From Actinomycetales bacterium (GTDB lineage Bacteria; Actinomycetota; Actinomycetes; Actinomycetales; Dermatophilaceae): 64,000 bases of DNA. Shown here in pieces: positions 46,878 to 54,769 of this stretch. The DNA is taken from contig JADJTP010000003.1 of the NCBI GenBank assembly GCA_016711095.1, forward strand, positions 1 through 64,000. The letters are read 5' to 3'. The notes below the pieces were generated by a model. It saw only the letters and a list, made by a program, of their open reading frames with translations. It ran no database searches and was not told the origin of the DNA. Made by a program: the position numbers and the translations under genes. Every line of letters starts with the position of its first letter. Position 1 is the stretch's first letter.

Positions 46878-47698
46878 TGGTAGTCGTCCGTCACGGCCCA
46901 CTGCCACTGGTCACGCCCGGCATCCTTGGCCCGGTACAGTGCCCGGTCTGCGGCCCCGAGAGCGCACCACGGATCCGTCCGAGCAAGGGCGATCCCGGCC
47001 GAGAACGTCACACGCCGCGGACGCCTGTCCTCCCACACGTGCCGAAGTCGAAGGAGAAAGGCCTCCGGGTCCCCGGCAGCGAGCAGGACGACGAACTCCT
47101 CGCCACCGAAGCGAACCGCACGGTCGGCCGCCCGAGTGGTGGCGCGTAGCGCGCCCCCAAACTCGCAAAGGACTCGGTCGCCCTGGTCGTGGCCGAAAGC
47201 GTCGTTAACTCCCTTGAAGTGGTCCAGGTCGATCATGATGATCGCGTCCTCCGCCGCGACGCGCCCTAAGGCCCGCCCCAACATCCGTCGATTCGCGAGT
47301 CCCGTCAGTGCATCAAGGGATGCGTCCTCAGCGAGCCGCTTGGGCCGGTCCAAGAGTTCGAGAGCCTGGTGAGCATCGCGGGCGAATCCGACTAGGTGTC
47401 GTTCGAAGAGTTTCCGGCTCAGCACATCATCGGGAAGCGTTGGCAGCTGGGGCGCCCCAATCCCGAACGAGAGATCGATAGGCAGGCAGTCATAGGGGGC
47501 CTCCTGCGCCGGCGTGAGCGTGCCACCCAGCGCCGTCACCAATTTGGCAGCGAGTGCAGCAACCTGCTCGGCGGAATCGACCCAGAGAAGCGCTCGCGTC
47601 GCGTCCAGCACCGAGCTCACGGCATCTTCTGGGGACCGGAGAGTTTGGGCAGCGACGACCGCCTCCTGTTTCTCGCCGGCGCGCGGCGATATCGTCAT
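46874..47698 (-). CDS. Diguanylate cyclase with unassigned N-terminal sensor region
   Basis: This enzyme makes c-di-GMP from two GTP. The 274 residues start at ATG 47698 (MTISPRAGEK). The GGDEF domain spans about 125-270: DALTGLANRRM, the metal-binding DLDHFKGVND (157-166) and the active-site GGEEF at 198-202. An inhibitory I-site RxxD (RAAD, 189-192) lies exactly five residues before it, so product inhibition is expected. Residues 15-120 form an alpha-beta region (RALLWVDSAEQVAALAAKLV) possibly related to GAF-like sensors but not assignable by eye. First gene of the cyclase-ABM-B12 operon, divergent from the EAL gene. Confidence 0.88.
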   Translation of the reverse strand: MTISPRAGEKQEAVVAAQTLRSPEDAVSSVLDATRALLWVDSAEQVAALAAKLVTALGGTLTPAQEAPYDCLPIDLSFGIGAPQLPTLPDDVLSRKLFERHLVGFARDAHQALELLDRPKRLAEDASLDALTGLANRRMLGRALGRVAAEDAIIMIDLDHFKGVNDAFGHDQGDRVLCEFGGALRATTRAADRAVRFGGEEFVVLLAAGDPEAFLLRLRHVWEDRRPRRVTFSAGIALARTDPWCALGAADRALYRAKDAGRDQWQWAVTDDYQ

Positions 47699-48247
47699 GC
47701 GGGCAGCGTACCCCACCACCTGCGATAAGGCAGGCCGTCCCTCCCCCGGCCTGGCGCCCCCCAATCAGGCCGCTGTGATCGGCTTCGTCGCCGACCTGGC
47801 AGAAACTCACGACGAAATGGGCCACAACGAACGCCACTACTCCAAGTAAACTCCATGGCCAATATCGGCAATAGCAACCGCAATGACGCCGTCGCCCTCA
47901 CACGAGGGCTGACCCGTAGGCATCGGACAGTCCTCATAGCCCGCCCCTCCGCGGGACTCTCCCTTATCTTGCCTGTCATATCGATTGACCGTCGTAGACC
48001 ACTTAGGCAGGCCGTGATAAAATAGCAGGATAACCATGACCTGCGCACGTCGACCACCACCCGGAAACGCCCGGCGTCGCCCCGGTGCGACGCCGGTGCT
48101 CGCGTTGATCCGAGTGCCAGTCTGTTTCCTGATGCGACCGACGGGTCTGCCCGGCGTAACCGGTCACCTCCCGCTTGCGATCAGGCCCGTCGACGGCGAG
48201 TCCTGCGTCTCATCCGGCCACATCCGAGTTTTGTCGGCGCTGGCCTG
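47699..48247. other. Divergent intergenic region between the two signalling units
   Basis: About 550 nt, with a less GC-rich core (roughly 47780-48040) than its surroundings. It should hold the promoters of both divergent units. On the plus strand TAAAAT (48018-48023) is a candidate -10, with GTAGAC 18 nt upstream as a weak -35. No GEMM-type c-di-GMP riboswitch or cobalamin riboswitch was recognised. A small frame (48036-48248) is listed separately. Confidence 0.5.
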
Positions 48248-48248
48248 A
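48036..48248 (+). CDS. Possible small upstream ORF coupled to the EAL gene
   Basis: This 70-residue frame starts at ATG 48036 after AGCAGGA and stops as TGATG with the start of the large GGDEF-EAL gene. The sequence (MTCARRPPPGNARRRP) is basic and has no recognised domain. The RBS spacing and the 1-nt overlap suggest translational coupling, but the nearby -10 candidate would leave almost no leader. It may be a leader peptide or chance. Confidence 0.25.
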   Translation: MTCARRPPPGNARRRPGATPVLALIRVPVCFLMRPTGLPGVTGHLPLAIRPVDGESCVSSGHIRVLSALA

Positions 48249-50998
48249 TGACGCTGCGGGAGGGGCGAAACGAGCTGACCCTGCTGGACAGGAACTCGCC
48301 TCTGCGCTTTCTGCTCATCGAGGATGCACTGGCCGACTGCGAGCCGATACGCGCGACGCTGACCGCTGAGTTCCCGAACGCGCAGGTCTGGAGCGAGCCC
48401 GACCTGAACGCAGCCAGGGTCTACCTGGCGGCCCATCACGTTGACGCGGTGCTGACCAACATGTCCCTGCCCCACGTGCTGGGAGTACGGGCCGCGAACC
48501 CCGAAACGGTGCTGATGGCCGTCACTGGAGGCGCCGACAGCCCGCTGTCCTTATGGGTGCTGGCAGGCGGGGAGGAAGCCCAGCCGACTCGGGAGGAACA
48601 GGACGGTGCGGGCTTGGCCGCCGCCCTGCTGTGGGCGCTCCAGCGCGGACACGTGGAGAAGGAGGCCGAGGGCTACCTCCAGCTGGCGCGGGGACTTCTG
48701 GACTCGTTGGAGGAGCCCACCTGCGTCGTCGACTCCGGGGGCAGGATCGTTGCCGTCAACCAGGCGTGGCGCGACTTCGGCGTGGCCAACGGGGGGACGG
48801 ACGAGGGATGCGGAGTCGGAGTCAGCTACCTCGAGACCTGTGACCATGCCGCTAAAGACCGAATGCACAGCGGCGCCCGGTCTGCGGCGATCGTCGCTGA
48901 AGGTATCCGTCACGTGCTTGCCGGCTCGCTGGACCACTTCAGCCACGACTACCCGTGCCACTCCCCCAGCGAGAGCCGCTGGTTCAGCGTCAGGCTCACG
49001 CCATCGGTCATCAACGGCGTCACCGGAGCCGTGATCAGCCACCGCAGCATCGCCGCCATGCATGAGGTGCGGCGCTCCGTGGCTCCCCGGTCCCTTCACG
49101 ACCAGCTCACCGGCCTCCCCAACCGGCTCCTGATGTTCGACCGAATCGAACAGGCCGTCGGTGAGGCCGACCGGCGGGGAGTCGGCATCGCGGTCACCCG
49201 CCTAGACCTCCACCGGTACCAACAAGTCATCGACAGTCTGGGGTACCGGGGCGGTGACGCCCTACTCGGCCAGGTCGCTGAGCGGCTCCAGGAACAGCTT
49301 GGTCCCAGGGACACATTGTGCAGGTCCTCGGCGGATGCGTTCCTCGTGCTTTGGCATGACCTCGACCGGCCCGACAGCGCGGTGGAGCTCACCGAGCGCC
49401 TTGTCCGTAGCCTGGAGCATCCCTTCGTCGTCGCGGACGTGCCGGTGCCGATCTCAGCATGTGCCGGCGTGGCCATCCACAGCCGCGGCCACAGCGTGGA
49501 CGCGCTCCTCAGGTCGACGGATGCGGCCCTGCAGGATGCCGAGAGCCGGGGCCCGGGACACGTCGTGCTGTTCACCGAAGAACAACGAGCGGTGACGACG
49601 TTCCGCCGGAGCCTGGAGGCAGATCTGCGCGTGGGGCTGCAGGGCACGGTCACCCAGTTTGTCGTGCACTACCAGCCGCTGGTGGACCTGGCCTCGGGGC
49701 AGGTGATGGGGGTCGAGTCGCTGGTGAGGTGGCAACACCCGGCATGGGGGCTCCTAGGCCCGAATCGGTTCATCCCACTCGCGGAGGCGACGGGGCTTAT
49801 CGGACAGCTGGGGGACTGGGTGTTTGAGCAGGCCATCCGGGACACCGCGACCCTGACACACCGGGGTCGCGAACTCGACGTAGCCGTCAACTTCTCCGTC
49901 CACCAGCTCGACCACGACGCGGTCGCCAAGGTGCAACGTGCGCTGAACAGCGGCGGGCTGCGGCCGGATCGCCTGACTCTGGAGGTTTCCGAGTCGGCGT
50001 TCATCGAGGATGAGGAGGCCACGGCAGGGACACTCGCCGCGCTGTCGCGGCTCGGTGTCAAGATTGCAATGGACGACTTCGGCACCGGCTACAACTCGCT
50101 GCTGTACCTCCACAAGTACCCCGCGCACACGCTCAAGCTCGACCGGACGTTCGTGGCCGGCATTGGAGAGAGCGCGGACGACGAGGCGATCTGCGCCAGC
50201 ATCATCTCCCTCGCCGCAGCCGTGGGCGCCGCTACCGTCGGCGAAGGGGTGGAGACGATGGAGCAGTACGCCTTCCTCCGCTCATTGGGGTGCCAGCAAG
50301 GTCAGGGCTTCTTGTGGTCACCAGCGGTTCCGATCGACAAGCTGGGCGCGGCCTTGGCAGCGTGTGACGAGGTTCCCCTGGCAGCGCCACGGTCGTCGGT
50401 CGGCCGGCCGAGTACGGCCCAGGACAGCCAGGTGGCGGCACTCATCTCCAAGCTGAGCGCCGAACGAACCCCATTTCCTGCGATCGCCACGACACTCAAC
50501 CGCACCGTCGGCGGAAGGAACGGTCTCCCCTGGACCGCCGCCTCCGTGGCCCGACGGCTACCCGCGGCGGGCCCGCAAGCCGGCAGCGACACCGGCGGTT
50601 CGGCGCCGCTGGTGCTCGTCTGCGCCGACGCCGAACCGATCCGTCGAACGCTCACCGCCGACCTAGAGATGGCGGGTTTCGAGGTCGACGGAGTACCAGA
50701 CGGCCATGCCGCCATGTCCCGGCTTATCGACCCTGAGGCCCGCGCAATCTCCGTCATCGTCATGGTCAACGAGGTGCCCCCCGATGACACCCAGTGGCTC
50801 ATCAGCGCGATCAACGGGCACAGCCGCCTCAACGACGTCCCGGTGCTTCTCGTGGCGGACGCCGCAACCGCCCCGGGCCTCGAGGTCAGACACGTCCGTT
50901 TCGATGAGGTCGTCTTCGCCCCCTTCGGCGCCCCCGAGATCGCCGACACCGTCGCACGGCTCGCGGGCACCGGCAGAATCATGCAGCGACGCGCGTAG
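48248..50998 (+). CDS. Composite c-di-GMP phosphodiesterase: REC-like, PAS, degenerate GGDEF, EAL, HTH, REC-like
   Basis: The protein has 916 residues. Residues 19-105 are receiver-like (FLLIEDALAD) but have Asn71 (VLTNMSLP) where the phospho-Asp is expected. A PAS-like sensor spans about 145-270. The GGDEF domain (about 280-445) is inactive by sequence, with SSADAF at 360-365 in place of GGDEF. The EAL domain (about 455-710) keeps its catalytic residues: E490 in VESLVRWQ, DDFGTGYNS (609-617), KLDRTF, GEGVE and QGQGF, so c-di-GMP hydrolysis is likely. Residues 720-772 look like the HTH end of a serine recombinase (AIATTLNRTVGGRNGLPWTA), and 787-905 form a second receiver-like domain. No clear RBS precedes ATG 48248. 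It probably opposes the divergent cyclase. Confidence 0.82.
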   Translation: MTLREGRNELTLLDRNSPLRFLLIEDALADCEPIRATLTAEFPNAQVWSEPDLNAARVYLAAHHVDAVLTNMSLPHVLGVRAANPETVLMAVTGGADSPLSLWVLAGGEEAQPTREEQDGAGLAAALLWALQRGHVEKEAEGYLQLARGLLDSLEEPTCVVDSGGRIVAVNQAWRDFGVANGGTDEGCGVGVSYLETCDHAAKDRMHSGARSAAIVAEGIRHVLAGSLDHFSHDYPCHSPSESRWFSVRLTPSVINGVTGAVISHRSIAAMHEVRRSVAPRSLHDQLTGLPNRLLMFDRIEQAVGEADRRGVGIAVTRLDLHRYQQVIDSLGYRGGDALLGQVAERLQEQLGPRDTLCRSSADAFLVLWHDLDRPDSAVELTERLVRSLEHPFVVADVPVPISACAGVAIHSRGHSVDALLRSTDAALQDAESRGPGHVVLFTEEQRAVTTFRRSLEADLRVGLQGTVTQFVVHYQPLVDLASGQVMGVESLVRWQHPAWGLLGPNRFIPLAEATGLIGQLGDWVFEQAIRDTATLTHRGRELDVAVNFSVHQLDHDAVAKVQRALNSGGLRPDRLTLEVSESAFIEDEEATAGTLAALSRLGVKIAMDDFGTGYNSLLYLHKYPAHTLKLDRTFVAGIGESADDEAICASIISLAAAVGAATVGEGVETMEQYAFLRSLGCQQGQGFLWSPAVPIDKLGAALAACDEVPLAAPRSSVGRPSTAQDSQVAALISKLSAERTPFPAIATTLNRTVGGRNGLPWTAASVARRLPAAGPQAGSDTGGSAPLVLVCADAEPIRRTLTADLEMAGFEVDGVPDGHAAMSRLIDPEARAISVIVMVNEVPPDDTQWLISAINGHSRLNDVPVLLVADAATAPGLEVRHVRFDEVVFAPFGAPEIADTVARLAGTGRIMQRRA

Positions 50999-51033
50999 AC
51001 GGCCGACTGAGCAGGTGAACGGCATGCCCCCCT

Positions 51034-51102
51034 GCTATTCGGAGGTTCTGTTCCTGATCGGGGGCAGGCACCCTCCGAACAGGGCCGTAACCTCCGAATA
51101 GC
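51034..51102. repeat. 69-nt imperfect palindrome, copy 2
   Basis: Same length and inverted termini as copy 1 (GCTATTCGGAGGTT ... AACCTCCGAATAGC), with nine differences inside. Several changes fall in the inner arms, so pairing there is weaker. The sequence right of this copy (GCGGGTGGGG) is complementary to the sequence left of copy 1 (CCCCACCC), which hints that the mobile unit is slightly longer than 69 nt. It lies 35 nt after the EAL stop and 26 nt before the dapB 3' end. Confidence 0.88.
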
Positions 51103-51127
51103 GGGTGGGGCTCTGTCCTCTGGCCCG

Positions 51128-51892
51128 TCACCCGATGCCGAGATAATGCTCCAGACCGACGGTGACCCCAGGATGCCCGGCCACGCCGCGCACTCCTTCG
51201 AGCACCCCCGCCATGAATGATTCCCGATCGAGTGAGTCGTGCCGGATCGTCAGCGTCTCGCCCACGCTGCCGAACAGCACCTCTTGGTGCGCGATAAGAC
51301 CGCGCAACCGCACCGAATGCACCGGTATGCCGTCCACCGAGGCGCCGCGTGCCCCGTCGGGATCGGTCGTCGTGGCATCCGGCACCCGTCCGAGCCCAGC
51401 CGCGTCACGAGCTCCCGCGACGAGTTGAGCCGTCCGCACGGCGGTGCCCGACGGCGCGTCGACCTTGGCCGGATGGTGCAACTCGATGATCTCGACCGAC
51501 TCGAAGAACCGGGCGGCCTGCTGGGCGAAGCGCATCATGAGGATCGCCCCGATGGCGAAGTTCGGGGCGATGAGCACCCCGACCCCGCCGCCTGCGCGGG
51601 CTGGCGCCGCGGCCGCCACCTGCTCGCGCAGCGTCGCGAGACGTCCCTCATCCCACCCGGTGGTGCCGACCACGACGTGCACGCCCCGCGCGACGCAATA
51701 CCCGACATTGGTCGGCGACGCTGCCGGCACCGAGAACTCCACGACGACCTCGGCCCCCCCGAGGTCGCCCAAGTCGTCGCCGACGTCAAAGGCCCCGACC
51801 ACGTGCATGCCCGGGGAGGCCTCGATGGCGCGGCATACGGTCGCCCCCATCCGGCCGCGAGCTCCGATGACTGCGACGGCGATCTCACTCAT
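51128..51892 (-). CDS. dapB: 4-hydroxy-tetrahydrodipicolinate reductase
   Basis: DapB reduces the DapA product in DAP/lysine synthesis with NAD(P)H. The 254 residues start at ATG 51892. The dinucleotide-binding motif is VIGARGRMG, and the substrate/catalytic segment ELHHPAKVDAPSGTA contains the His pair and Lys of the family. It is divergent from the coiled-coil protein gene. The GIP segment near 51325 carries the CGGCATAC octamer with a rare ATA codon. Confidence 0.95.
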   Translation of the reverse strand: MSEIAVAVIGARGRMGATVCRAIEASPGMHVVGAFDVGDDLGDLGGAEVVVEFSVPAASPTNVGYCVARGVHVVVGTTGWDEGRLATLREQVAAAAPARAGGGVGVLIAPNFAIGAILMMRFAQQAARFFESVEIIELHHPAKVDAPSGTAVRTAQLVAGARDAAGLGRVPDATTTDPDGARGASVDGIPVHSVRLRGLIAHQEVLFGSVGETLTIRHDSLDRESFMAGVLEGVRGVAGHPGVTVGLEHYLGIG

Positions 51893-51916
51893 GGGCGAAA
51901 GCGTAGCCGTGGCACG

Positions 51917-52909
51917 ATGACCGCCATGGGCGCCGATCCGACCGATGCAGGGCTCGTCACCACGCCCGGAGGGTCGCCCGACGAGCGCCTTGACGAGCGG
52001 CTGGACGGCGTCCTTGACGAACTCTATGGATTGGCCCCCGAGGCGTTCCTTCCCCGACGTGGTCAGCTCGCCGGGGCAGCCAAGGCCGCTGGCGACACTG
52101 CCCTGGCCGCCGCGATCACCGCCCTGCGCAAGCCGACCGTTGCTGCCGGGGCGGTCAACGTCATGGTCCGGCTTCGACCGGACTCCGTCGAGGAGTTGGC
52201 CGACCTCGCCGATCGCCTGCGCCGAGCCCAGGAGCGACTGGACGGCGCGGCTCTCGTCGAGCTCGGCCGTGAGCGCTCCGCCCTGGTGGACCGGCTCGTC
52301 GCCGAGACCGCCGAGCTGGCGCGAGCATCCGGCCCAGTGCTGTCACCCGCGACTGCCCGCGCCGTCGCCACCACCCTCGTCGCAGCCTGCGCCGACCCCG
52401 CGGCCACCGCGGCCGTCACCTCCGGACGGCTCACCCGGGCCTTGGAGTATGCCGGGTTCGGAGAGGTCGACCTGCACGAAGCCACCGCACGGCCGCTGCG
52501 ACTGGTCCGCCCCGGCGAGCGTGTCCGCGGGTCAGGCCCGCTCGGGTCATCTCGCTCGGCCAGCGCGAGGGGGTCGCTCGGCTCCGACCGCGAGGACAGT
52601 GAGGACAGCGAAGACAGCGAGGACCGCGACGGTAGGGACGACAGCGACGACGAGCTCGCCGCAGCGCAAGCCCGCCTGCACGAGGCAATGGCAGCAGCGA
52701 CGGCGGCGACCGGCCGGCGCGGCGTCCTCACTGCCGAGCTCGAGCTCGCCGAGAACCGCATCGCGCAGCTGCAGCGGGAGCTCGCGGCAGCGCGAGCGCA
52801 CCGCGACCAAACCGCCGATTCCCTCGCCGACGCCGACACAAGGGCCGCCACCGCGCAGCGCGGCCTGCGTCGGGCCCGGGCCGAGCTGGAGGGGCTGCGC
52901 GCCGACTGA
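51917..52909 (+). CDS. Coiled-coil protein of unknown function
   Basis: The product has 330 residues from ATG 51917 (MTAMGADPTDA), with a second Met at 51926. The N-terminal half has a pattern I have seen in uncharacterised actinobacterial proteins: LDELYGLAPEAFLPRRGQLA, ITALRKPTVAAGAVNVMVR and ALEYAGFGEVDL. A low-complexity acidic stretch (residues 215-240, Asp/Ser/Glu/Arg repeats) separates it from a C-terminal coiled coil rich in Ala, Glu, Leu and Arg (250-330). No catalytic motif is visible. The acidic stretch comes from GAC/AGC/GAG-type repeats. Divergent from dapB. Confidence 0.75.
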   Translation: MTAMGADPTDAGLVTTPGGSPDERLDERLDGVLDELYGLAPEAFLPRRGQLAGAAKAAGDTALAAAITALRKPTVAAGAVNVMVRLRPDSVEELADLADRLRRAQERLDGAALVELGRERSALVDRLVAETAELARASGPVLSPATARAVATTLVAACADPAATAAVTSGRLTRALEYAGFGEVDLHEATARPLRLVRPGERVRGSGPLGSSRSASARGSLGSDREDSEDSEDSEDRDGRDDSDDELAAAQARLHEAMAAATAATGRRGVLTAELELAENRIAQLQRELAAARAHRDQTADSLADADTRAATAQRGLRRARAELEGLRAD

Positions 52910-53069
52910 GCGCGCGCAGCTCGACGTGCCAGTGGGTGGACCGCCGTTGGGTCACTCCGTGACACTGCGATGCCCCGGCCCGGCCGGCCGGGCAGTATCG
53001 CCCCATGCGCCTGAACCGCCTCGCCGACCGCGCCCCTGCGGTTCGCGAACAGCGCCTGGCGAGCCCGCG

Positions 53070-54047
53070 GTGAGCACGCCGGTGGTGCGCCCGCCACGGG
53101 TGACGTGGCAGGTGAAGTTCCTCGCGATCTCGCTCATCTGGGGCGCGAGTTTCCTGCTCATCAAGATCGCGCTCGAGGCCTTCGACCCGGTGCAGGTCGG
53201 CAGCGGGCGGGTGATCATCGGAGGAGTCACGCTCGCCGTCCTGCTCGCGATCACAGGCACACCGTTGCCTCGCTCGCGGCGGGTTTGGGCCCATCTGCAG
53301 GTGTCGGCGCTGTTCATCTGCACGCTGCCCTTCCTGCTCTTTCCGCTGGGCGAGACCCGGGTGAGCTCGGCGCTGGCCGGCATCGGCAATGCGACGACGC
53401 CCTTGGCGACCGTGCTCGCCACGATCGCGCTCGTCCCGCAAGAGCGGCTCGCCGCGCCGAAGCTGGTCGCAGTCGGCACCGGTTTCCTCGGGGTCATCGT
53501 GATCTCCGAGCCGTGGGCGGCGGCCGGCCGGCCGGACCCGCTCGGTTTCGCCATCGTCGTGATCGCCGGATCGTGCTACGGCGTGGGCTGGACGTATGTC
53601 AAGCGGTTCCTGCACGGCGCCGATCTCGGGGGGCTGGCGATGCCGGCGGCCCAAGTGCTCTCGGGGGCGGCCCAGATGGCGCTCGTCGTACTCGGGTGGT
53701 GGCTCACCCACCGCGACCAGGCGGCATACCCGTGGTCGCCCGTGAAGAGCGCAGTTGCGGCGGCAGGCACCGGAACCTCCACGGCCGCCAGCCTCGGCCC
53801 GCCAATCGCGTCCCTGATCTTCCTCGCGGTCGTCGGCACCGGCCTGGCCTATGTCATGCAGTTCGATGTCTATCGGGCGGTCGGGCAGCAGGTCGGCTCG
53901 ACCGTCACCTACCTCATCCCCGTGGTCGCGGTCCTGCTCGGGGTGCTGGTGCTCGACGAGCGCTTGGGGTGGGCGCAGCTAGCCGGATTTGCCGTCGTGC
54001 TCGCCTCGGCAGTGGCCATCGGCCGGCCCGAGCGCCGTACGCGCTGA
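53070..54047 (+). CDS. EamA/DMT-family transporter
   Basis: The 325 residues start at GTG 53070 (STPVVRPPRVTW), with about ten hydrophobic helices and two EamA repeats. The first begins FLAISLIWGASFLLIKIALE; the second includes FLAVVGTGLAYVMQFDVYRA and VTYLIPVVAVLLGVLVLDE, the family hallmark. These are drug/metabolite exporters of varied substrates; specificity cannot be assigned. No partner gene. Confidence 0.9.
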   Translation: MSTPVVRPPRVTWQVKFLAISLIWGASFLLIKIALEAFDPVQVGSGRVIIGGVTLAVLLAITGTPLPRSRRVWAHLQVSALFICTLPFLLFPLGETRVSSALAGIGNATTPLATVLATIALVPQERLAAPKLVAVGTGFLGVIVISEPWAAAGRPDPLGFAIVVIAGSCYGVGWTYVKRFLHGADLGGLAMPAAQVLSGAAQMALVVLGWWLTHRDQAAYPWSPVKSAVAAAGTGTSTAASLGPPIASLIFLAVVGTGLAYVMQFDVYRAVGQQVGSTVTYLIPVVAVLLGVLVLDERLGWAQLAGFAVVLASAVAIGRPERRTR

Positions 54048-54091
54048 GCCTCGTCGGCTCGGCAGGACGAGAGTGTGACACGATCGGCTGC

Positions 54092-54739
54092 GTGACCCGT
54101 TACGCCCAGCAGGAGCGCCAGGCGCTCTGCGACACCATGCTCGCCGTGGGACCGACCGCTGCCACGATGTGCAGCCCGTGGGTGGTCCGCGATCTCGCCG
54201 CGCACCTCGTCCTTCGCGAGACCCGGCCCGATCTGGCCGTCGGGATCATCGTCAAGCCCCTGGCTTCGCGGCTCGAGCGGGCCCAGGACGAGCTGGCGAC
54301 CAGCGATTTCGACGAGCTCGTGGGTCGGGTGCGCAGCGGGCCGCCCTGGTGGAGCGCGGCCTCGATCGCGGCGGTTGATGAGGCGATGAACCGGATGGAG
54401 TTCTTCGTTCACCACGAAGACGTCCTGCGTGCCCAGCCCGGCTGGACGGCCCGGGCTTTGGAAGCGGGGCTGGAGAAGGCCGTGTGGTCGGGCCTGACCC
54501 GGGCCGCGGGGATGTTCTATAAGCGGTCCCCGGTCGGGGTCGTCCTCGACGCGGATCGAGTGGGAAGGCACGTCGCCAAGAAGACCGCGGACGGTGCGGC
54601 CGACGCGTCGGTCGTCGTGCGCGGATCGGTTGCCGACGTGGTGCTCTACTCCTACGGCCGCAAGTCCGTCGCCAACGTCTCGCTCGTCGGGCCGGCTGAG
54701 GCCGTCGCCGCACTCGAAGGCACCCGCCTGTCGATTTGA
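54092..54739 (+). CDS. TIGR03085-family metal-binding protein (DinB/maleylpyruvate isomerase-like)
   Basis: The 215 residues start at GTG 54092. The N-terminal RYAQQERQALCDTM and VVRDLAAHLVLRE segments match the TIGR03085 group of the mycothiol-dependent DinB-like fold; the His in DLAAHL and the FFVHHEDV pair are likely metal ligands. The actinobacterial family has no established reaction, and mycothiol-dependent chemistry is inferred from fold relatives. It converges with rip1. Confidence 0.8.
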   Translation: MTRYAQQERQALCDTMLAVGPTAATMCSPWVVRDLAAHLVLRETRPDLAVGIIVKPLASRLERAQDELATSDFDELVGRVRSGPPWWSAASIAAVDEAMNRMEFFVHHEDVLRAQPGWTARALEAGLEKAVWSGLTRAAGMFYKRSPVGVVLDADRVGRHVAKKTADGAADASVVVRGSVADVVLYSYGRKSVANVSLVGPAEAVAALEGTRLSI

Positions 54740-54769
54740 CGCCTCTGCGGGCGCGGCTCAACGAGAGCG

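Noticed and set aside
47837..48037. Minus-strand 66-codon frame upstream of the cyclase operon
   Set aside because: No ribosome site, no recognisable domain, and it overlaps the probable promoter region.
47699..48247. Possible c-di-GMP (GEMM) or cobalamin riboswitch in the divergent region
   Set aside because: No recognisable conserved core of either class was found in either strand.
48248..50998. Active diguanylate cyclase activity of the large EAL protein
   Set aside because: The GGDEF signature is replaced by SSADAF, so synthesis of c-di-GMP by this domain is not expected.
45202..51102. Classical genomic island with tRNA attachment site and integrase
   Set aside because: No tRNA gene, integrase or transposase is visible; only the palindromes and the azlC remnant mark the borders.
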